Below, piece after piece: positions 33,428 to 42,643 of a stretch of 64,000 nt of DNA. Both the position numbers and the translations under genes were made by a program. Numbering within the stretch: the stretch's first letter is position 1; each line of letters opens with the position of its first letter. The DNA comes from CAYTTR01 sp964440805 (lineage in GTDB: Bacteria > Acidobacteriota > Aminicenantia > Aminicenantales > Aminicenantaceae), in assembly GCA_964440805.1 (NCBI GenBank), contig CAYTTR010000009.1, positions 13,286 through 77,285 of the forward strand. Reading direction: 5' to 3'. Under the pieces are notes generated by a model. It made no database searches. It worked only from the letters and a program-made list of their open reading frames with translations, and had not been told where the DNA came from.

Positions 33428-35338
33428 ATGCCTACACCGAAAAAACAACCTCAATCATATAAAAACATTCTATTCTGGATTGCTGCTGGAATAGTCATTA
33501 TTATACTCTGGAGCCTGCTCCAATCCTCGGGAAGAGCAAAAACAGAAATTAACTTCAGTGTGTTCCTTGATGAAGTTGAGAATAATAAAATATCGGAAGT
33601 TACCATAGAGGGAGCTCAAATAACAGGAAAATATACTGACGGAACTTCTTTCAAGAGCACGGCTCCTCCTCAGTATGATGATCTGGTAAAAATTCTCCGT
33701 GAGCACAAGGTGGTTATTCAAGTAAAAGATACCTCGCGAAGCCCTTGGTTCTCTTATCTTTTTACCTGGTTTCCCATCATTCTTCTCATCCTTTTCTGGA
33801 TTTTCTTCATGCGACAAATGCAAGCCGGTGGAAACAAAGCCCTTTCTTTCGGGAAAAGCCGGGCCAAGCTTTTTTCCGGAATACAAAAAAAAGTGACCTT
33901 TAAAGATGTGGCTGGAGTTCAAGAAGCAAAAGAAGAGCTCCATGAAATCATTGAATTTTTAAAGAATCCTAAGAAGTTTCAAAAATTAGGCGGCCGCATT
34001 CCTAAAGGAGTTATTCTGGTGGGAGCTCCAGGAACAGGAAAAACTCTTTTGGCCAGAGCTGTAGCTGGAGAAGCCAATGTTCCTTTTTTCTCCATTAGTG
34101 GTTCTGATTTTGTGGAGATGTTTGTGGGAGTTGGAGCTTCCCGAGTAAGAGACCTCTTTGAGCAAGGCACAAAACAGGCTCCTTGCCTGATCTTCATCGA
34201 TGAAATCGACGCTGTTGGCAGACAAAGAGGAGCAGGATTAGGTGGTGGCCACGATGAAAGAGAACAAACACTCAACCAGCTTCTGGTGGAAATGGACGGT
34301 TTTGATTCAAACGAAGGAATAATTCTTATTGCAGCCACCAACCGGCCGGATATTCTGGACAGCGCTTTATTAAGGCCAGGACGGTTCGACCGTCACATTG
34401 TGGTCAACATGCCCGATGTTAAAGGCCGCGAAGAGATACTCCGGGTTCATGCAAGGAAAATTCCCCTTGACAGTGATGTCAATCTTCAGGTTTTAGCCCG
34501 CTCTACACCAGGTTTTTCCGGGGCTGACCTGGCTAATCTGGTCAACGAAGCTGCCCTCCTGGCCGCCCGTTTTGGCCAGGAAAACGTCATGATGAAGGAT
34601 TTCGAAAGCTCCAAAGACAAGGTCCTTATGGGAGTAGAAAGAAAAAGCATGATCATCAGCGAAGAAGAGAAACGCTTCACTGCTTATCATGAAGCCGGAC
34701 ATGCCTTGATAGCAGCCATGATTCCAGAAGCTGATCCTATTCACAAAGTTACCATTATTCCCAGGGGATTAGCACTCGGAGTTACCCAGCAACTTCCCCT
34801 TGATGACCGTTATACATATTCCAAGGATTATCTCGAAGCCCAGTTGTCTGTATTGTTAGCCGGCCGGGCGGCTGAAAATTTCTTTCTTAATAAGACAACC
34901 ACCGGCGCTGCCAATGATTTTGAAAAAGCAACAGAAATCGCCCGAAAAATGGTTTGCCAGTATGGAATGTCAGACCTTGGACCGCTAACCTATGGAGAAA
35001 GGGACGACTTGGTCTTCCTGGGCAAAGATTTAGCCATGCATAAAAACTTCAGTGAAAAAACAGCTGAGCTGATTGATGAGGAAGTAAAGAAAATTGTCAT
35101 GCAAAACTACAATCGCGCCCTGGAGATATTGCAAAACAACAAAAAGAAGCTGGAGGCTGTCGCTTTAAGCTTATTGGATAAAGAAGTCCTTTCTTCCGAT
35201 GAAATTGAAAAAATTCTGAAAGAAAAACCTGTTAGACGTGCCAGGAAAGCTGCTCCGCGGGACTCAAAAACAAAATCCAGCAAAGCTAAAAAAAATAAAA
35301 AAGAAAAGCCTTCTTCCAGAAAAGGGATAATTGCCTGA
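33428..35338 (+). CDS. ftsH: ATP-dependent zinc metalloprotease FtsH
   Basis: Membrane-anchored AAA+ protease that degrades membrane and regulatory proteins. Two membrane helices (about 15-32 and 110-130) flank a small periplasmic domain. Walker A GAPGTGKT is near residue 200, Walker B is IFIDEIDAVG, the second region of homology is NRPDILDSALLRPGRFDR, and the zinc site HEAGH is near residue 420. The C-terminus is a long basic tail rich in Lys. I start at the ATG at 33428; a TTG at 33407 would place the start inside the promoter region. Confidence 0.97.
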   Translation: MPTPKKQPQSYKNILFWIAAGIVIIILWSLLQSSGRAKTEINFSVFLDEVENNKISEVTIEGAQITGKYTDGTSFKSTAPPQYDDLVKILREHKVVIQVKDTSRSPWFSYLFTWFPIILLILFWIFFMRQMQAGGNKALSFGKSRAKLFSGIQKKVTFKDVAGVQEAKEELHEIIEFLKNPKKFQKLGGRIPKGVILVGAPGTGKTLLARAVAGEANVPFFSISGSDFVEMFVGVGASRVRDLFEQGTKQAPCLIFIDEIDAVGRQRGAGLGGGHDEREQTLNQLLVEMDGFDSNEGIILIAATNRPDILDSALLRPGRFDRHIVVNMPDVKGREEILRVHARKIPLDSDVNLQVLARSTPGFSGADLANLVNEAALLAARFGQENVMMKDFESSKDKVLMGVERKSMIISEEEKRFTAYHEAGHALIAAMIPEADPIHKVTIIPRGLALGVTQQLPLDDRYTYSKDYLEAQLSVLLAGRAAENFFLNKTTTGAANDFEKATEIARKMVCQYGMSDLGPLTYGERDDLVFLGKDLAMHKNFSEKTAELIDEEVKKIVMQNYNRALEILQNNKKKLEAVALSLLDKEVLSSDEIEKILKEKPVRRARKAAPRDSKTKSSKAKKNKKEKPSSRKGIIA

Positions 35339-36248
35339 AATCATGACAAGACCAGGTGCCAAGCTCGAGATTAAAGAAAAAACTTTTATCCTGGGGCAAA
35401 AAACCTGGTTGATGGGTGTCCTCAATGTAACTCCGGATTCTTTTTCTGATGGAGGATTTTTCCTGGATAAGGAAAAAGCAGTAAAAAAAGGCCTTGAAAT
35501 GGAGGCCGAAGGAGCCCAAATTATCGATGTGGGGGGAGAAAGCAGCCGACCTGGCTCAGATCCGGTCTCCCTGGAAGAAGAGTTCCTCAGGGTAATTCCG
35601 GTAATTACTGGCCTTAGAGAAAAATCCCAAATTTTTATATCTATAGATACAACCAAAGCTGCTGTGGCTGAACAGGCTCTTGCTGCAGGGGCAGATATAA
35701 TAAATGATATTAGTGCTGGCCGGTTTGATGAAAATATGTTTTCTTTGGCCGCAGAAAAAAAAGTTCCCATAATACTCATGCACATGCAAGGAAAACCCAA
35801 AACCATGCAAAAAAATCCTTCCTATTCCAACTTGACTGCCGAGATAAAAGATTTTTTGGAAGAAAGGATATCCGCTGCTCTTGAGAGCGGCATAGAAAGT
35901 GAGCAGATCATCCTAGATCCAGGAATAGGTTTTGGGAAAAATTTATTTCATAATCTTGAAATACTCCGGAAGCTGGAGTTTTTAAATGAGTTCCGCCGCC
36001 CTCTCCTGCTGGGAGTTTCCAGAAAATCTTTTATCGGTGAAATCCTTAGCCTTCCCCCGGATAAAAGACTGGAAGGGACTCTCGCCGCCTGTATCATAGG
36101 AATCTCCAAGGGAGCCCATATACTTCGAGTCCACGATCTCAAGGAGGTAAAAAAAGCAGTCGAAGTAGCAGAGGCAATCTTATCGTATCCAGAAAAAGAT
36201 AACCGTTCTCTGGACCCAGAAGAAAAAAAGAGGCTCCATGCTAACTGA
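35331..36248 (+). CDS. folP: Dihydropteroate synthase
   Basis: Condenses p-aminobenzoate with dihydropterin pyrophosphate in folate synthesis. It has MGVLNVTPDSFSDGG, DVGGESSRPGSDPVSLEEE, INDISAGR, MHMQGKPKTMQ and DPGIGFGK, all family elements. The start is probably the TTG at 35331, since AAGGG lies 8 bases before it; the ATG at 35343 is the alternative. It overlaps the ftsH stop by 8 bases and the cdaA start by 11, so the genes are tightly packed. Confidence 0.95.
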   Translation: MPEIMTRPGAKLEIKEKTFILGQKTWLMGVLNVTPDSFSDGGFFLDKEKAVKKGLEMEAEGAQIIDVGGESSRPGSDPVSLEEEFLRVIPVITGLREKSQIFISIDTTKAAVAEQALAAGADIINDISAGRFDENMFSLAAEKKVPIILMHMQGKPKTMQKNPSYSNLTAEIKDFLEERISAALESGIESEQIILDPGIGFGKNLFHNLEILRKLEFLNEFRRPLLLGVSRKSFIGEILSLPPDKRLEGTLAACIIGISKGAHILRVHDLKEVKKAVEVAEAILSYPEKDNRSLDPEEKKRLHAN

Positions 36249-37005
36249 AATTATTCACTCCCTAAGAGCCTTTACCCTGGGAGATTTTATCGATATTCTT
36301 CTGGTAACCATCATCATCTATTCATTTTTCAGATTAATCAAGGACACCAAAGCTTATCAAATGGCTATTGGCCTGGCTATTGTTGGCCTCTTTTTTATAA
36401 TCACCCAATGGGGAAAATTATATATTTCCCACTGGCTGATCGAAAACTTCATTACTTATCTAATCATTGCCATTATCGTTCTTTTTCAGGGGGAAATAAG
36501 GAGTTTTCTGACGACCATCGGCTCAAGATCTCTGAGAAGACCATATGCCCTCAAAACTTTCAAAGAAAAGCTGGAAGACCTCTACTTAGCTGTAGACTTT
36601 CTGTGTTCCAAACAAATCGGCGCTCTTATTGCTATAGAAAAGGATGTCTCCTTGAAAAGCTACATTGACCGGGGAACAAAGGTCGACGGAGCCCTGTCCA
36701 AGGATCTTCTGGTTAGCATTTTTTATCCTCATGCACCTCTTCATGACGGGGCTGTAATCATTCAAGGTAATAAAATAGCTGCCGCCGGATGCCTTCTGCC
36801 TTTACCCCAAACCCACAAGCTGGGAGAAAATTTCTTGACCCGGACCAGGCATTTAGCAGCCATCGGACTTTCCCAGGAAACGGATGCAGCTGTTATTGTG
36901 GTTTCAGAAGAAACCGGCGATATTTCCCTGGCTATTGGCGGAGAACTCAATCAACAGCTTGACAAAGAAGAACTTAAAAACAAATTAACTCAACACTTAA
37001 AATAG
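36238..37005 (+). CDS. cdaA: Diadenylate cyclase CdaA
   Basis: Makes c-di-AMP from two ATP. The N-terminus has three membrane helices (about 15-35, 40-58, 62-80), then the DAC domain with the catalytic HDGAVII and the RHLAAIGLSQETDA element (RHR-type motif). The length of 255 residues is normal. It is followed by the CdaR and GlmM genes, the classical partner set in which both proteins modulate CdaA activity. c-di-AMP would tune potassium and osmolyte balance. Confidence 0.96.
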   Translation: MLTEIIHSLRAFTLGDFIDILLVTIIIYSFFRLIKDTKAYQMAIGLAIVGLFFIITQWGKLYISHWLIENFITYLIIAIIVLFQGEIRSFLTTIGSRSLRRPYALKTFKEKLEDLYLAVDFLCSKQIGALIAIEKDVSLKSYIDRGTKVDGALSKDLLVSIFYPHAPLHDGAVIIQGNKIAAAGCLLPLPQTHKLGENFLTRTRHLAAIGLSQETDAAVIVVSEETGDISLAIGGELNQQLDKEELKNKLTQHLK

Positions 37006-37009
37006 AACC

Positions 37010-37729
37010 ATGATAAATTTCATAAAAAACCTTTTCTTAAGAAACTGGGGATTGAAACTTTTTTCTTTTCTTCTGGCTTTCATTCTCTGGTTAACTCTGA
37101 TTCCCGAAGAAAAAACATTCCTGGAAAAAACCATCAGCATACCATTGGAACTCCATAATATTCCACCAAACATCGAACTGGTAGAAAAACCTCCTTCCTC
37201 AGTAGATGTCAGAATTAGAGCCCCTCAAAGTATCATTGGACAAATCAGTCCGGCTAATGTCCACCTTGTTCTTGATTTAAGACAGGCTGATGTCCAGCAG
37301 AGCGAGTACCCTCTGACAAAGAATATGGTCAGCCTTCCGCCCGGGGTTGAACTCAAGGACATTCATCCCAGTCAAATTTCACTTAAACTGGAACAATCCA
37401 AGGAAGTCATGCTGGAAGTCAAACCTAATCTTATAGGAAACCCACCAGAAGGATTTATTCTGGAAAAAGTGGAAGTCATTCCTCCAAAAATTCCCATCAG
37501 GGGACCGGAAAGCCGTTTCCAAAAAAATTACAAGGTCAGTACTACTCCTGTTGTTCTCTCTAATATTACCGAGTCCATAGAAAGAGAAGTCACTCCTATT
37601 CCTCCCAATCCTGACCTAAGAATAGCTTCGACGAAAACAACGGTTTTAGTCCGGCTTCTCATCAAAAAGGAAGAGAACAACTCTCAACCTTCCTCCAAAA
37701 TAAGAAAAAAGGGGTCTCTTCCATCTTGA
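37010..37729 (+). CDS. cdaR: YbbR-domain protein, CdaR-like regulator of CdaA
   Basis: 239 residues with an N-terminal membrane helix (LKLFSFLLAFILWLTLI, about 15-33) and two to three YbbR repeats in the extracytoplasmic part (for example VDVRIRAPQSIIGQIS and KVEVIPPKIPIRGPES). It lies 4 bases after cdaA and before glmM, the standard cdaA-cdaR-glmM order. It would bind CdaA at the membrane and adjust its activity; the direction of the effect varies among species. Confidence 0.9.
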   Translation: MINFIKNLFLRNWGLKLFSFLLAFILWLTLIPEEKTFLEKTISIPLELHNIPPNIELVEKPPSSVDVRIRAPQSIIGQISPANVHLVLDLRQADVQQSEYPLTKNMVSLPPGVELKDIHPSQISLKLEQSKEVMLEVKPNLIGNPPEGFILEKVEVIPPKIPIRGPESRFQKNYKVSTTPVVLSNITESIEREVTPIPPNPDLRIASTKTTVLVRLLIKKEENNSQPSSKIRKKGSLPS

Positions 37730-37753
37730 ATCCTGCTGCTATTTCAATATAAT
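37726..37753 (+). promoter_or_regulatory. Promoter inside the operon, before glmM
   Basis: TTGAAT at 37726-37731, a 16-base spacer and a perfect TATAAT at 37748-37753, 32 bases before the glmM ATG. It would allow glmM to be expressed apart from cdaA-cdaR. Confidence 0.5.
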
Positions 37754-37784
37754 GAATTCTAAGTAAGAAGATTCAGGTAACATA

Positions 37785-39125
37785 ATGGACAAACTCTTTG
37801 GAACTGATGGAATAAGAGCTGTGGCAGGAACTTTTCCCCTTGATTACAATTCTGTTTACGCTCTGGGAAGAGGGCTGGTCAGACTTCTTCAAAAAGAAGG
37901 TCTTTCTCCTTTCATCCTTATTGGTAGAGACACCAGAGAATCAGGGATTTGGCTGGAAGAGGCTTTACTTCAAGGAATAGCCGATGAAGGCGGATCCGCT
38001 GAATCGGCCGGAGTTATTCCCACCTCAGCTATTTCTCTTTTAACCAAAGATGAATCTTTTTCAGTGGGAGTAGTTATTTCTGCTTCCCATAATCCCTATG
38101 AAGATAATGGTATTAAAATATTCTCCGGTAAGGGAATAAAAATTCCATCTTCATGGGAAAAATATCTAGAGGGATACATGCGGAAATTCTCTGGAAAAGG
38201 CCAACCCAGAAACATTTTTCCCCCCAACTCTTCCCGGTTTACCCAAAATTACCTAAATTTTCTAAAAAGCCGTTTTTCTCCTGCTCAATCCATAAAACAT
38301 ATGAAAATAGTCTGTGATTGTGCCAACGGCTCTTCCTCAAATTATTCTGCCCGGTTATTTTCCGAACTGGGTTTTGAAGTAATCCCAATCTGTAATAATC
38401 CTGATGGAAAAAATATAAACCATCTCTGCGGTTCTCTCCACCCCCAAAAACTTGTCCAAACTGTTCTGGAGAACAAGGCTGATTTAGGAATTGCTTATGA
38501 CGGGGATGCTGATAGAGCCATCTGGGTAGACGAAACAGGAAAAATTCTCAACGGTGATCATACTTTATATATTTTATCAGGTTATCTAAAAGAAACCAAA
38601 CGGCTTAAATCAGATTTCATTGTCGCTACTGTCATGAGCAACCTGGGTTTGGAAACTGCTTTGAAGGAAAAAGATTTGAAGCTCTTGCGGACTCAGGTTG
38701 GCGACAAATTTGTCCTTGAAGCAATGCTGGAAATCGGAGCTAATCTTGGGGGTGAACGTTCCGGCCATACCATTCTTCTCGATGAATGCCCAACTGGAGA
38801 CGGCCTGCTCACCAGCCTGAAAATTCTGGAGGCTATGCTTTATTACAATTCTCCCCTGTCCCAGCTTGTTAACAGCTATCTGGAATACCCTCAACTTCTC
38901 ACAAATATCAAAGCTCAAAGGAGAGTAGATCTCCAAAGCATTCCGGAGTTCAGAAAAGTCTTCCAGGAAATCACCGGTAAACTGGGAAACAATGGACGGC
39001 TCCATATCCGTTTCTCCGGAACAGAACCGGTTGTTCGTATCATGATTGAGGGACAGGATTTAAATGAAATCACCAATTATGCCGAACTTATGAAGACAAC
39101 GCTTGAAAAATATCTGGATAGTTGA
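37785..39125 (+). CDS. glmM: Phosphoglucosamine mutase
   Basis: Converts glucosamine-6-phosphate to glucosamine-1-phosphate for peptidoglycan precursors, and binds CdaA in other bacteria. FGTDGIRA opens the protein; the phosphoserine is S101 in SASHNP; the metal loop is DGDADRAIW; the sugar loop is GGERSGH; and RFSGTEPVVR binds the phosphate. The length of 446 residues is normal. It has its own probable promoter. Confidence 0.95.
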   Translation: MDKLFGTDGIRAVAGTFPLDYNSVYALGRGLVRLLQKEGLSPFILIGRDTRESGIWLEEALLQGIADEGGSAESAGVIPTSAISLLTKDESFSVGVVISASHNPYEDNGIKIFSGKGIKIPSSWEKYLEGYMRKFSGKGQPRNIFPPNSSRFTQNYLNFLKSRFSPAQSIKHMKIVCDCANGSSSNYSARLFSELGFEVIPICNNPDGKNINHLCGSLHPQKLVQTVLENKADLGIAYDGDADRAIWVDETGKILNGDHTLYILSGYLKETKRLKSDFIVATVMSNLGLETALKEKDLKLLRTQVGDKFVLEAMLEIGANLGGERSGHTILLDECPTGDGLLTSLKILEAMLYYNSPLSQLVNSYLEYPQLLTNIKAQRRVDLQSIPEFRKVFQEITGKLGNNGRLHIRFSGTEPVVRIMIEGQDLNEITNYAELMKTTLEKYLDS

Positions 39126-39171
39126 AGCAGATAGAAATATGAAATGAATTTCCTTTGACTGAGGAGGAAAA

Positions 39172-39882
39172 ATGAGACTTTCGGTTAATATTGACCATTT
39201 TGCTACTCTCCGGGAAGCAAGAAAAAGCAATGAACCTGAGCCGGTTCTGGCAGCCCTTCTTGCTGAACAGGCCGGGGCAGGAGGAATCGTTTGCCATATA
39301 CGGGAGGATCGTCGTCACATCAAGGAACGGGATCTTCATCTTTTAAGGAAAACTGTAAAAACACAGCTCAACGTGGAAATGGCTGCCACCAAAGAGATGA
39401 AGAAAATCGCCTTAGATATAAAACCTGACACTGTCACTCTTGTCCCTGAGAAAGAAAACGAATTGACCACTGAAGGCGGCCTGGACGTTTTGACTCATTT
39501 TGAGAATCTGAAATCCCATATCCAAGAACTTCGTCAGGCTGGCATAAGAGTCAGTATATTTGTCGACCCAGATTTAAAACAAGTGGAAGCTTGTCATCAG
39601 GCCGGAGTAGATCTGATTGAAATTAACACCTCTGCTTATGCCGAAGCCAAAAGTGAGAAAAGCCGGCAAGAGGCGCTGGAAGTAATTAAAGAAATATCCT
39701 GTAAGGGACACAATGTTGGCCTGGAAATTCATGCCGGACACGGTCTTGATTATAGAAATATTTCTCCTTTGGCTGACATCCAGGAAATAACCGGTTTTAG
39801 TATAGGTTTTGCTATAGTAGCCCGTTCGGCCATCGTAGGGATAGAGATAGCAGTAAGAGAAATGGTCAACCAGGTGGAGTAA
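39172..39882 (+). CDS. pdxJ: Pyridoxine 5'-phosphate synthase
   Basis: Forms pyridoxine phosphate from deoxyxylulose phosphate and aminoacetone phosphate. LSVNIDHFATLREAR, HIREDRRHI, EMAAT, VSIFVDPD and EIHAGHGLDY are family elements. The length of 236 residues is normal. AGGAGG precedes the ATG by about 5 bases. It follows glmM and is 4 bases before the amidase. Such de novo vitamin B6 synthesis of the DXP type is common in Gram-negative groups. Confidence 0.96.
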   Translation: MRLSVNIDHFATLREARKSNEPEPVLAALLAEQAGAGGIVCHIREDRRHIKERDLHLLRKTVKTQLNVEMAATKEMKKIALDIKPDTVTLVPEKENELTTEGGLDVLTHFENLKSHIQELRQAGIRVSIFVDPDLKQVEACHQAGVDLIEINTSAYAEAKSEKSRQEALEVIKEISCKGHNVGLEIHAGHGLDYRNISPLADIQEITGFSIGFAIVARSAIVGIEIAVREMVNQVE

Positions 39883-39886
39883 TTTA

Positions 39887-41116
39887 ATGGAAGACTTCGG
39901 AATCAATTTTGAACGCCTGAAAAAAGATATCTGTGAACTCGGTGAAATAGGCTGCAATCAAGAAGGAGGCATAAGCCGGCCTTCTTTCAGCCGGGCTGAC
40001 CTTAAAGCCAGAGACTGGTTTAAAAAGAAAATCCAGGAAGCTGGTTTGATTTTAAGGGAAGACGGAGCAGGAAATATTTTCGGCCGGATTGAAGGCAAGG
40101 GGAAAACGGTTATGACCGGCTCTCATCTGGATACTGTAGTAAATGGAGGCAAATTTGACGGGTCAGCAGGAGTTCTGGCTGGCTTGGAATGCCTGCGCAT
40201 AATTAAAGAAGAAAATATCTCCATATCAAAACCTATTGAAGTGGCTTCTTTCACTGATGAAGAGGGAAATCTGACCGGTGATTTCCTGGGAAGCAGAGCT
40301 TTCACTGGAACATTAAACAAGGAGCAACTTCAAAATGGCAGAACACAGTTCGGCCTTCCTTTAAGCGAAATCCTGAAAAACACTCCATTTACTCTGGAAA
40401 GTATTCTTGAATCCGACAAAGACCGGCCGGAAATTGAAGCCTTTCTGGAACTTCACATTGAACAGGGAGATGTTCTGGAATCAGAAGGAAAATCCATTGG
40501 GATTGTCGATCGATTTGCCGGCAAACAAGACTGGGCTTGTGCCTTTATTGGGGAGGCTTCCCATGCAGGAACAACTCCATTTGAGCTGAGGCATGACGCT
40601 TTTCTGGGGCTGGCTGATTTAGCCTTAAAAGCCACCCATTACGTAGCGAAAAATCACTATGGGAGCCTGCTTACTGTTGGCCAGGCAAAAACCTTCCCCG
40701 GCAACTTTTCAACCATTCCCGGCCGGGTAGAATTCACTCTCGATTTCAGATCCACTTCTCCCGAAAGCCTCCAGCAAATCTCTTCCTATATCCAGGAAAC
40801 CGCTCATTCCATTGCTCAGACACGGGGTTTGTCTTTTCAATTCAAAATAGTTGATCAGACAGAACCGATGGAAATTCCTTTTTCTATTGCCACCTTACTG
40901 GGGAAAAAATGTGACCAACTCGGTTATGAATATATGAGGCTTCCCAGCCGGGCCGGTCATGATGCTCAAATACTGTCTCAGATAACCAAGTCAGGATTAA
41001 TATTTATTCCTTGCCAGGATGGAATAAGTCATTCTCCGGCAGAAAATATTCTATGGGAGGATCTGGAAAAAGGCTCTACTCTTCTACTAAAATCTCTTCT
41101 GCCGCTTGCTTCCTGA
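39887..41116 (+). CDS. M20-family hydantoinase/carbamoylase-type amidase
   Basis: Zn-dependent amidohydrolase of 409 residues, related to N-carbamoyl-amino-acid hydrolases, allantoate amidohydrolase and beta-ureidopropionase. Metal ligands are seen in GSHLDTV, KFDGSAGV, FTDEEGN, LHIEQG and RAGHDAQ. The central dimerisation domain contains ASHAGTTPF. The substrate cannot be told from sequence; hydantoinase or pyrimidine genes are not nearby. It is co-transcribed with pdxJ. Confidence 0.9.
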   Translation: MEDFGINFERLKKDICELGEIGCNQEGGISRPSFSRADLKARDWFKKKIQEAGLILREDGAGNIFGRIEGKGKTVMTGSHLDTVVNGGKFDGSAGVLAGLECLRIIKEENISISKPIEVASFTDEEGNLTGDFLGSRAFTGTLNKEQLQNGRTQFGLPLSEILKNTPFTLESILESDKDRPEIEAFLELHIEQGDVLESEGKSIGIVDRFAGKQDWACAFIGEASHAGTTPFELRHDAFLGLADLALKATHYVAKNHYGSLLTVGQAKTFPGNFSTIPGRVEFTLDFRSTSPESLQQISSYIQETAHSIAQTRGLSFQFKIVDQTEPMEIPFSIATLLGKKCDQLGYEYMRLPSRAGHDAQILSQITKSGLIFIPCQDGISHSPAENILWEDLEKGSTLLLKSLLPLAS

Positions 41117-41135
41117 ATCATTTTGTTCAGAAGCC

Positions 41136-41555
41136 TTACATATCTTCAGGGTCTGGCTTAAAACGCCGGGCTTCTTTTTTCTGGCTACGCTTTCTTTTTT
41201 CCTCGAGCATTTTCAACTGGGCTCTTCTTGATCTCTTTCTTTTCTGTCTTCTTATTTTGGCTATTTTTTTCTGTTCCTCGCTTTTTTTCCCCCGAATCAA
41301 GGTTTCAATTTTGTCTACCAGAATTCTTCTGGCCAGAAATCTATTAAGTGCCTGAGAGCGTTCTTCCTGGCATTTTACTTCAATCTGAGTAGGGACGTGC
41401 TTGAGATAAACACAGGTTTCTACTTTATTTACTCTTTGCCCCCCCTTCCCGCTTGATCGAACAAACTTTTCCTCAATGTCTTTCTCAAAAACATTCAATT
41501 CCTCCATTTTTTTCCGGAGGGCTTTCTCTTTTCTGGGGCTTACTTTAAAAATCAA
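41136..41555 (-). CDS. GGQ-domain release-factor-like protein (ArfB-type)
   Basis: 139 residues with the peptidyl-tRNA hydrolysis motif in SSGKGGQRVNKVET near residues 34-47 and a long basic C-terminal tail (RRQKRKRSRRAQLK). It lacks the codon-recognition domains of RF1/RF2. This is the plan of ArfB/YaeJ, which rescues stalled ribosomes by entering the mRNA channel with its tail. The N-terminal region is somewhat longer than ArfB's, so another release-factor-like subfamily is possible. Confidence 0.85.
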   Translation of the reverse strand: MIFKVSPRKEKALRKKMEELNVFEKDIEEKFVRSSGKGGQRVNKVETCVYLKHVPTQIEVKCQEERSQALNRFLARRILVDKIETLIRGKKSEEQKKIAKIRRQKRKRSRRAQLKMLEEKRKRSQKKEARRFKPDPEDM

Positions 41556-41660
41556 TTCTCAGTACATATATATGTGATGATACTACAGGCAAGGAATGAT
41601 CCAGAGAGTTTTCTTTTCTTTTTACCCGCCAACAGAAACTGTTCAAATCATTAATGATTA

Positions 41661-42488
41661 TCAAACTGACTTCTTCTTGTTTTCCGAGACTAAAAACTTG
41701 CCGCAGTTCTCACAAATATAAATATCATTACTTCCTTCTATGGCGGAACTCATGCTGGTAGCCAGATTTATATTACAACTTTGACATACTCCATCAATAA
41801 CTTCAGCTACCGCATATCCATAGCGTTCCATAAGCCTGTCGAAGCGGTCGAGAAGGGAAGCATCCAGTTCCATTCTGATTATTCCAGCTTGTTTTTTCAG
41901 CTTCTCTTTCTCTCCCTCTGAGGCATTCTTCAAGGCCATTTCGAGTTCTTGGAGCTTCCAGAGGAGACCTGCCCGGTGGATAATTTTATCATCCTGTCGA
42001 GGAAGAAAAAGGGTTATTTCAGAAAGGACATCGTGCAGCTCTTTCTGATTACTGGCAGAAAAAAGTCTCTTGCGAAAATCCGGCCTTCTTAGGAACTGGG
42101 CTAATCCAGCAAAAAGATGATTAAAAAGTCCCGGAATAGTTGGGTTCCAGATAATCATAATTATCAGATGGACTTTTTTCTTATCAATGGAATCAAAATC
42201 TATTCCCTCAGTCGAACGGCCGACAACCACTTGAATATCCTCTCCAGCGTCTACCCTGGCATGGGGGAGAGCCACATGATGTCCAATGGCTGTTGATTCC
42301 AATCTTTCCCGGTCACAAAGCCGGGTCAGAAGAAGCTTTTTGTTTTTGATCAATCCCTGGCTGGCTAAGACTTCCAGTAATTCATCAAAAGCCTGGATTT
42401 TATCATTTGCCTTAAGATTGTAAATAATTTGGGACGGTTTCAAAAAGTCGGAAAAATGAGAACTACTTAAAAGGTTTCGCTTTTCCAT
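41661..42488 (-). CDS. PtsN-like EIIA domain fused to a C4 zinc ribbon
   Basis: 275 residues. Residues 1-155 are an EIIA domain of the fructose/nitrogen PTS class with the phospho-acceptor H76 in VALPHAR. Residues about 160-200 form a charged coiled-coil region. The C-terminus has CQSC and CENCGKFL, a C4 zinc ribbon of the type ending CT398/DUF164 proteins (VxDGVCxxC...). I know neither partner fused like this. A regulatory role in nitrogen or carbon phosphotransfer is inferred; no other PTS gene is in the window. Confidence 0.85.
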   Translation of the reverse strand: MEKRNLLSSSHFSDFLKPSQIIYNLKANDKIQAFDELLEVLASQGLIKNKKLLLTRLCDRERLESTAIGHHVALPHARVDAGEDIQVVVGRSTEGIDFDSIDKKKVHLIIMIIWNPTIPGLFNHLFAGLAQFLRRPDFRKRLFSASNQKELHDVLSEITLFLPRQDDKIIHRAGLLWKLQELEMALKNASEGEKEKLKKQAGIIRMELDASLLDRFDRLMERYGYAVAEVIDGVCQSCNINLATSMSSAIEGSNDIYICENCGKFLVSENKKKSV

Positions 42489-42580
42489 TAACTAATTATT
42501 TTAACACAAAATATAGCTGCGATTAAAGAAAATTTTAATTAACCTCTTTTTTTTCTGAACAACCCGAGATACAAAATAGA

Positions 42581-42610
42581 TTGGAGAATTTTCTGTTAGT
42601 GCAATATAAT
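42581..42610 (+). promoter_or_regulatory. Sigma-70-type promoter before the gene at 42644
   Basis: TTGGAG at 42581-42586, an 18-base spacer and a perfect TATAAT at 42605-42610. The ATG at 42644 has AGGAGA upstream. Confidence 0.5.
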
Positions 42611-42643
42611 AACAAAAGTGGGATAAAAAAGTAGGAGAAAGTT

